A stretch of 12,414 nucleotides of DNA from Pseudomonadota bacterium (GTDB lineage Bacteria; Pseudomonadota; Alphaproteobacteria; Rhizobiales; Hyphomicrobiaceae). This document shows, one piece after another, positions 8,182 to 12,414 of this stretch. The DNA is taken from contig JAEYYQ010000234.1 in NCBI GenBank assembly GCA_023428365.1, positions 1 to 12,414 on the forward strand, written 5' to 3'. Within the stretch, counting starts at the first letter, position 1, and each line of letters begins with the position of its first letter. The translations under genes and the position numbers were made by a program. Below the pieces are notes generated by a model. It did no database searches and was not told the origin of the DNA. It saw nothing but the letters and a program-made list of their open reading frames with translations.

Positions 8182-10490
8182 GAGGATTTCTCCGAGATCC
8201 TGGTCCGCAATCCGGCAATAACAGCCGCTGCCGCAAGCGCGGCGAGTCCCAACACTGTGATTTCTCCGAGCGTGTCGAGCGCGCGGAAATCAACGATGAT
8301 GACATTGACAAGGTTTCGACCCTGAGCTTCCGGCACACTGGCTGCGCGGAAGTAATCCGACAGCCTCCCGTCAAACGGTTGCGACAGAACGCTGAGAAGC
8401 ACGGCAGTAACGGCGACACCCAAGCTCACGGCAATCCAGGCATCGCGGCGGCGTTCATTCGGCGTCCGGTAGTCCTTGTCACGAAACGGCAACCGGCCAA
8501 CGATCGCCAGAAGAATGACAATCGCCAAAGCTTCCACGGAGAATTGCGTGAACGCCAGGTCTGGAGCGCCATTGAATAAGAAAACTAAAGCAGCGGAGAA
8601 GCCAACAACGCCGGCCGCGACGATGCCAGTTACAAAATTGCGCGCTTGGAGCACCGCGAGCGCGGCAGCAATCAGAAAGCCAGCGAGCACGAGATCCCAG
8701 CTCAACGCTCCCGAGAAGCTCGGCAAAACGAAGCCGTCGCGAACAACTAACGTACCGATAAGCGCAAGAGCGGCGATCGCCAGAACACGCCCAAGGTAGA
8801 CACGCAAGCTGCCGTTTTGGATCAGCTCCGTTTGCCATGTCGCTATGCGCTGTAGTCCCCCAATGACGGCGTCGTATCCGCGATCAGGGCCCCAGCTATC
8901 GAATTGGGTCATCGCCGAGAGCTTTGTGCGTAGGATGTCCCAACGCTGGTACGCAAAGAAGCCGAGCACCAGGGTGACGATGGTCAGGGCCAATACCACC
9001 GTAAACCCGTGCCAGATCGAGAAGGTGTAGGCGATCGGGCTGCCGTAGATCACCGAGGCTCCCGGAAGGATGAGTCCATAGGCTGCGAACCAAGGTGCGA
9101 TACCGAAAAACAGCCCAAGGGTGCCCAAAAGTGCCGGACCACCCAAAAGGGCGAAACCGGGATCGCGTGGTTTGCGTGAAAATGTTGGTGCTGCGCCGGA
9201 AAAGCAGCGCACGGCGATCAGCATCGCGATGATGATCATGACGGCATTTGCAATCAGCACTATGGTTGTGATCAGCCATCCACCCATGACGGATAACCCA
9301 CTCTCGTACACAAGCTCCTTTGCGAAGAAGCCAAGAAACGGGGGCAGTCCGGCCATTGAAAGCCCGCCCAGCAGCGCCACTGTATTCGTCAGCGGCAGAT
9401 ACCGGTTGAGGCCGTACAAGGTGACCCCATCGCGTGTTCCGGTCGCCTGTTCGATGATGCCTACGACGAGAAACAGACAAGCTTTGTATAATGCGTGTGC
9501 GATCAACAATGTCATGGTGGCGATCGCTGCAATTTCACCTGGCACACCGACAAGGACTGTAAGGACGCCGAGCGTGACAATTGTCGAATACGCCAGCACT
9601 AACTTCAGATCGGTCTCGCGCATTGCCAAAACGGCGCCGACCAGCATGGTGGCTGTACCAAACATCGTCAGCAAAACGATCCAGAGAGCCTGCGCTCCGA
9701 ATACCGGATCGAAACGTGCCAGCAGATAGACGCCCAGCTTCACCATGGTCGCCGAATGCAGATAGGCGGATACTGGCGTCGGCGCCACCATCGCATTGGC
9801 GAGCCAGGAATGCAGTGGCACCTGCGCCGATTTGGCAAAGGCGCCCAGCGCGATCAGCACGATGATTGCCGGTGAGGCAGGAGATGCGGCAATGATCTCG
9901 CCGCGTTGTAGGACCTCGGAGATCGAATTGGTCCCCGCTACCGAGCCGAGCAAGATGATGCCCGCGAGCATTGCCAGTCCTCCGGCGACCGTCACCAGAA
10001 ACCCCTGTTGGGCAGCACGGCGTGCCTCGCTCTTTTCCGGCGTGAAGCCGATCAGTAGGAAAGACGTGAGGCTGGTCAGTTCCCAAAATACGACAAGCAG
10101 GATCAGATCGTCAGCGAGTACGGCTCCAAGCATCGAGCCCATGAACAGCGTCAAGACAATGAAGAAGCGGCCCAATTGTCGGTATCTGCGCAGATATGCC
10201 GAGGCGTAAAGGAAAACCACCGTCCCGATACCGGTGATGAGCAGCGCAAAGGTCAGCGACAATCCATCAAGTCTAAAGGACGCGGCGACATCGAGGCTGG
10301 GAACCCAGGAATGCACCTCGCGCACGATCTGCCCGGCGGAGATATCAGGTAAATAGAAGCAGAATGCGGCGAACAGGACAGCAGGTACGACTGCCACAAG
10401 CGTCCAGCCTCGCCCGCCTGCCCAGCCAGCGAAAGGTGCGAGGGCGAACGCGACGGCAACAAGCATAAGTATGTTCATAGGGCTGTTCAT
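8178..10490 (-). CDS. mnhA: Mrp/Mnh cation:proton antiporter subunit A (NuoL-like)
   Basis: 770-residue largest subunit, homologous to NuoL, with an extra C-terminal domain related to MnhB/NuoJ-like modules. Core residues are present: E137 in [13 protein letters not shown]220 and H227 in [14 protein letters not shown]245 and K251 in [19 protein letters not shown]336 in ALYKACLF and K391 in [11 protein letters not shown]. The C-terminal part holds [43 protein letters not shown] (about 614-656, DUF4040 type) and [21 protein letters not shown] (735-755, MbhE type). The chosen ATG at 10490 has only a weak AGGG-like ribosome site; an ATG at 10478 (fifth codon) would give a start just as natural for the family (MNILMLVAV). 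This is the first gene of the operon, with over 500 non-coding bases upstream. It exchanges Na+ or other monovalent cations for H+ across the inner membrane. Confidence 0.96.
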   Translation of the reverse strand: MNSPMNILMLVAVAFALAPFAGWAGGRGWTLVAVVPAVLFAAFCFYLPDISAGQIVREVHSWVPSLDVAASFRLDGLSLTFALLITGIGTVVFLYASAYLRRYRQLGRFFIVLTLFMGSMLGAVLADDLILLVVFWELTSLTSFLLIGFTPEKSEARRAAQQGFLVTVAGGLAMLAGIILLGSVAGTNSISEVLQRGEIIAASPASPAIIVLIALGAFAKSAQVPLHSWLANAMVAPTPVSAYLHSATMVKLGVYLLARFDPVFGAQALWIVLLTMFGTATMLVGAVLAMRETDLKLVLAYSTIVTLGVLTVLVGVPGEIAAIATMTLLIAHALYKACLFLVVGIIEQATGTRDGVTLYGLNRYLPLTNTVALLGGLSMAGLPPFLGFFAKELVYESGLSVMGGWLITTIVLIANAVMIIIAMLIAVRCFSGAAPTFSRKPRDPGFALLGGPALLGTLGLFFGIAPWFAAYGLILPGASVIYGSPIAYTFSIWHGFTVVLALTIVTLVLGFFAYQRWDILRTKLSAMTQFDSWGPDRGYDAVIGGLQRIATWQTELIQNGSLRVYLGRVLAIAALALIGTLVVRDGFVLPSFSGALSWDLVLAGFLIAAALAVLQARNFVTGIVAAGVVGFSAALVFLFNGAPDLAFTQFSVEALAIVILLAIVGRLPFRDKDYRTPNERRRDAWIAVSLGVAVTAVLLSVLSQPFDGRLSDYFRAASVPEAQGRNLVNVIIVDFRALDTLGEITVLGLAALAAAAVIAGLRTRISEKSS

Positions 10491-10600
10491 GATCTAGCCC
10501 TATGGAAGCATCGTGCCAGATGAGCCGATGCCAGCTCACTTGAAAATACTCATACAAATTAGTTGGTTATCTCAGCATATTCTAATCTCGGGTAGCCACC

Positions 10601-10618
10601 TGTTCACAAAAGCGAACA
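10601..10618. promoter_or_regulatory. Putative operator 1, imperfect 7-4-7 palindrome
   Basis: TGTTCAC-AAAA-GCGAACA has arms that are reverse complements at six of seven positions around an AAAA centre. It lies 111 bases upstream of the mnhA ATG in an AT-rich stretch. The second copy 32 bases away supports a protein-binding site, probably for a dimeric regulator. The regulator is unknown; IclR-family operators can look like this, but no such gene is in view. Confidence 0.5.
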
Positions 10619-10632
10619 AAACAGTCTGAACG

Positions 10633-10650
10633 TGTTTGAAAAAGTGAACA
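10633..10650. promoter_or_regulatory. Putative operator 2, imperfect 7-4-7 palindrome
   Basis: TGTTTGA-AAAA-GTGAACA has the same architecture as the site at 10601 and matches it at 14 of 18 positions, including TGTT, the AAAA centre and GAACA. The start-to-start distance of 32 bases is about three helical turns, so both sites would face the same side of the DNA. Confidence 0.45.
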
Positions 10651-10656
10651 TCAGAT

Positions 10657-10765
10657 TCAGCGCCCCGCAGATACCCGCGCACTCGATGCGGCGCGTGCTT
10701 TCTCCATTCGATCGAGCACCGAGCGCTGCGCGTTACGCAGGACTAGTTTGACCTCGGTGCATCAT
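10657..10765 (-). pseudogene. Possible frameshifted small reading frame
   Basis: On the minus strand an AAGGAG (10768-10773) precedes two adjacent ATGs (10765 and 10762). The frame from them ends after ten codons. Removing one base near the fifth codon would join it to an open stretch reading VKLVLRNAQRSVLDRMEKARAASSARVSAGR and ending at 10657. This suggests a small gene or gene end broken by one base, or simple chance. I recognise no family. The evidence is only the ribosome site and the arginine/alanine-rich helical composition. Confidence 0.15.
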
Positions 10766-10952
10766 GGCTCCTTCCGCATCCGTCAATAGTCGTCAACATA
10801 CGGCATGCTGACCATGATGATTGGTTTCCGCCGCTGCCCTGAATTCAATGTCAATAAAATTCGCAAGAGTGATATTCCCGGGGCTAAAAACGTCTACCAA
10901 GATCATCAAGCTGTTGACGGCGATACCAGGAGCGGCGCATTGCTGAACATTG

Positions 10953-10972
10953 TCGCGACTGCTCGGTCGCGA
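10953..10972. other. Hairpin of unknown role
   Basis: Perfect inverted repeat TCGCGAC (10953-10959) and GTCGCGA (10966-10972) with a six-base loop; G-T pairs could extend the RNA stem by two. No T-run follows on the + strand, so it is not a standard terminator. It lies about 40 bases upstream of the ATG at 11014 and could sit in the leader of that gene. Confidence 0.35.
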
Positions 10973-11013
10973 TGTCTTACTAGGCGAACGTTTACAGCTT
11001 AATCTGGCAACGC

Positions 11014-11382
11014 ATGATCACGACCCCCAAAGGAATAGACGGAGAGCATTTCTCCGACAGCCAAACGACAGACTTTTGGGAGTATCGCTTGCTAAAATTA
11101 GATGCATCACGCGCGGGAGAGAGAATTCAGGACCAAATCAATCAAAATGCCGAATGTGGGTGGGAGTTACTCACCTTTACGGCAGCGGAGCCTGACCTAA
11201 TTTTTATTTTCAGGAGAATGAATACGTCGACATCAGTCGAGATAAACACGGCCACCCAATCTTTTCCTGTAGCATTGGATGAACAGCCAACATTTTCTGA
11301 GTCGTTCGATGTCGCAAAATTAAAGCTCTATAGATTGATATTCTTTGTTTTACTTATTCTCGCTATCGTTTTCACCAAATAA
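11014..11382 (+). CDS. DUF4177-like small protein with C-terminal membrane helix
   Basis: 122-residue protein. The segment from about 21 to 68 reads like a DUF4177 domain: a strand with FWEYRLLKL, a helix with RIQDQINQNAECGWELLTF, then a closing strand LIFIFRRM. DUF4177 proteins usually have the WEY ... GWEL ... F-x-R pattern and no assigned function. A polar linker (about 69-98) leads to KLKLYRLIFFVLLILAIVFTK, a single membrane helix ending the protein, so the domain is probably anchored facing the cytoplasm. I chose the ATG at 11014 as the only early start; no clear ribosome site precedes it, so the start is uncertain. The coding sequence is visibly richer in A and T than its neighbours, which may mean horizontal acquisition or weak selection. 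It stands alone, 149 bases from the end of the convergent regulator gene. Confidence 0.65.
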   Translation: MITTPKGIDGEHFSDSQTTDFWEYRLLKLDASRAGERIQDQINQNAECGWELLTFTAAEPDLIFIFRRMNTSTSVEINTATQSFPVALDEQPTFSESFDVAKLKLYRLIFFVLLILAIVFTK

Positions 11383-11531
11383 CTTTATGGAAGGAGAGGT
11401 TCATCGAGGGTCTAGAGAGGGCGCATGCATGATAGCATGGTCGTAGGCTCGACAGGAGACCGATGTAGGCGGAGTGGAGGATAATGGCGGGGATGCTGAG
11501 AGCTTTCTGATCGTCTGGGGCGACTTAACAG

Positions 11532-12236
11532 TCATCTGTTTATCGACGACTTGGCGTGCGTCAGAAGTTCCGTATCCGGGTGAGGCCTGTGATTCGAGAC
11601 TGGGCCAGCAGAAGCATAGGCCGATGTCACAAGACGCGAGACTGTACGGAAGTAGGCTGCCAGGCGTTCGATGCTGCCGGCCTCTTGGGTGAACGTCGAC
11701 GACGTATTGACGATGCTCGTCAGAAGGAAGGCGATATCCTCGATGGGGCTGTCGGGGCGCAACTCGCCGCTATCGCGTGCAGCATTGACTGCGGCGAGCA
11801 CGTACTCGTGAACATGGAGGGAAAAATCGGCCAACGCGTCGCGTGCGCGCGGGCTCAGCAGATCGCTCTCCAGGCGAAGGCGGCCGATCAGGCTCCACGG
11901 TCGTCCGCCAACACCGCCGCGATTGAATTTTCGATGTCGTTCGGCATTGAATGCAACAACGCCATCCAGCTTCTCTGACAGACTAGTCTCCGGGGCGTGC
12001 CAGATCTTGTGATGACGTAACAGGACGCTGTCAACGTAGTCGCGAACGACCTCTTCAACGAGCTTCTTCTTAGGTCCGAAGTGGTAATGGATGTTCGTCG
12101 TGGTTGTGCCAAGCGCCGTCGCGATGTCTCCATAACTGGCGCCGCGAAAGCCTTTGCGGATCAGAAGCTCGGTAGCAACCTTCTTGATCCGTTGGCGCAT
12201 GTCGTTGCCGGCGGTGTTATCGCGGGACGTTCTCAT
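11532..12236 (-). CDS. TetR-family transcriptional regulator
   Basis: 234-residue regulator. The N-terminal DNA-binding domain (about 13-60) shows the TetR pattern: helix RQRIKKVATELLIRKGFRGAS, then the helix-turn-helix YGDIATALGTTTTNIHYHFGPKKKLVEEV. The rest is a helical ligand-binding and dimerisation domain with no motif that names the ligand, followed by a polar tail rich in His, Pro and Ser. The ATG at 12236 overlaps the stop of the upstream hotdog-dehydratase gene by four bases; an internal ATG at residue 13 is an alternative. Cotranscription with a MaoC-like enzyme suggests it controls an acyl-CoA or related catabolic gene set, possibly with an acyl-CoA-type effector; that is inference. 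Confidence 0.9.
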   Translation of the reverse strand: MRTSRDNTAGNDMRQRIKKVATELLIRKGFRGASYGDIATALGTTTTNIHYHFGPKKKLVEEVVRDYVDSVLLRHHKIWHAPETSLSEKLDGVVAFNAERHRKFNRGGVGGRPWSLIGRLRLESDLLSPRARDALADFSLHVHEYVLAAVNAARDSGELRPDSPIEDIAFLLTSIVNTSSTFTQEAGSIERLAAYFRTVSRLVTSAYASAGPVSNHRPHPDTELLTHAKSSINR

Positions 12237-12414
12237 CGGATCAGGGTGGTGCCCTCGTTACGGCAGCGGACGAGGAGTTCGGTGCTGCCCTCCTGCACGA
12301 CGCTGCCATCCCGCTTGAGGATCTGCAGGCCCAACGTGACGATGCCGCGGTTGCCACGCTTGGTGAGGCGCCGTTCGTTCACCGTGATCAGGACGTGCAT
12401 CCGATCGCCGATGA
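12233..12414 (-). CDS. MaoC-like hotdog-fold acyl dehydratase (C-terminal fragment)
   Basis: The last 59 residues of a protein whose 5' part lies outside the window. They read IGDRMHVLITVNERR...RGIVTLGLQILKRDGSVVQEGSTELLVRCR, the typical C-terminal strands of MaoC-like (R)-specific enoyl-CoA hydratase or dehydratase proteins: a 'GD-x-hydrophobic' strand, an 'RGIVTL' strand and a 'GxVVQEG-x-x-x-LLV' strand. The catalytic Asp/His motif would be in the missing N-terminal half, so activity cannot be judged. The frame is open to the window edge and ends in a TGA that overlaps the regulator ATG. These proteins usually act on CoA thioesters in fatty-acid, branched-acid or dicarboxylic-acid breakdown. 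Confidence 0.8.
   Translation of the reverse strand, partial: IGDRMHVLITVNERRLTKRGNRGIVTLGLQILKRDGSVVQEGSTELLVRCRNEGTTLIR

Larger units (their letters stand above)
10491..11013. other. Intergenic region between mnhA and the small + strand gene
   Basis: These 523 bases separate the divergent mnhA operon and the small gene at 11014. I see no convincing protein gene, tRNA or mobile-element end. The half near mnhA (about 10540-10650) is AT-rich and holds two tandem palindromes (separate entry). The middle part (10657-10765) may hold a frameshifted remnant of a small minus-strand frame. A 7-base-stem hairpin lies at 10953-10972. Weak minus-strand sigma-70-like boxes TTGTGA (10604-10609) and TAGAAT (10579-10584) have a 19-base spacer, which is not convincing. 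The + strand frame at 10805-11002 resembles no family I know. Confidence 0.6.

Noticed and set aside
8172..8579. Open frame of 135 codons on the + strand inside mnhA
   Set aside because: It is the antisense shadow of a well-supported gene, with low-complexity polar residues and no family resemblance.
9121..9729. Open frame of 202 codons on the + strand inside mnhA
   Set aside because: Antisense to conserved antiporter helices; no recognisable domain and no supporting start context.
10805..11002. 65-codon + strand frame in the intergenic region
   Set aside because: No ribosome site, no family resemblance, and it runs through the 10953-10972 hairpin; likely chance.
11383..11531. Short spacer with GCATGC/GCATG repeats considered as a mobile-element end or attachment site
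   Set aside because: No flanking direct repeats, no transposase or integrase remnant, and the repeat is too short to mean much.

Overview
The window looks like a chromosomal stretch from a fairly GC-rich proteobacterium. An alphaproteobacterium of the Rhizobiales/Bradyrhizobiaceae kind is my best guess, from the protein style, the tightly overlapped operons and the accessory TRAP transporter. That is an impression, not a measured classification.

Layout. Positions 1-2025 (+ strand) hold the 3' end of a TRAP-transporter large permease gene (DctM family), followed 18 bases later by a PLP-dependent enzyme of the threonine-synthase family with an N-terminal zinc ribbon. Convergent to them, 2052-10490 (- strand) is one long run of nine genes transcribed right to left. 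It starts with a complete seven-subunit Mrp/Mnh cation:proton antiporter (mnhA, B, C, D, E, F, G) and ends with a membrane sensor histidine kinase and an NtrC-type sigma-54-dependent response regulator. Almost every junction is a 1-4 base ATGA/GTGA-type overlap or a very short gap. The largest gap, 48 to 81 bases depending on the kinase start, separates mnhG from the kinase.

Positions 10491-11013 are non-coding as far as I can tell. This stretch holds the upstream region of mnhA, including two tandem 18-base imperfect palindromes of the same design (10601-10618 and 10633-10650) that look like paired operators, a possible frameshifted small reading frame, and a strong hairpin. An AT-rich small gene (11014-11382, +) follows, encoding a DUF4177-like protein with a C-terminal membrane helix. 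The right end (- strand) is a TetR-family regulator whose start overlaps the stop of a MaoC-like hotdog dehydratase gene that runs off the window.

How the genes may work together. The Mrp complex exports Na+ (or other monovalent cations) in exchange for protons and supports pH and salt homeostasis. The kinase/regulator pair could control the co-directional antiporter genes or, as in DctB/DctD-like systems, the convergent TRAP/PLP-enzyme operon; the sequence alone does not decide. I found no mobile element, CRISPR array, RNA gene or convincing new system. The items most worth a second look are the paired operators, the two-component pair at the end of the antiporter operon, and an MnhE that lacks its usual N-terminal membrane segment.
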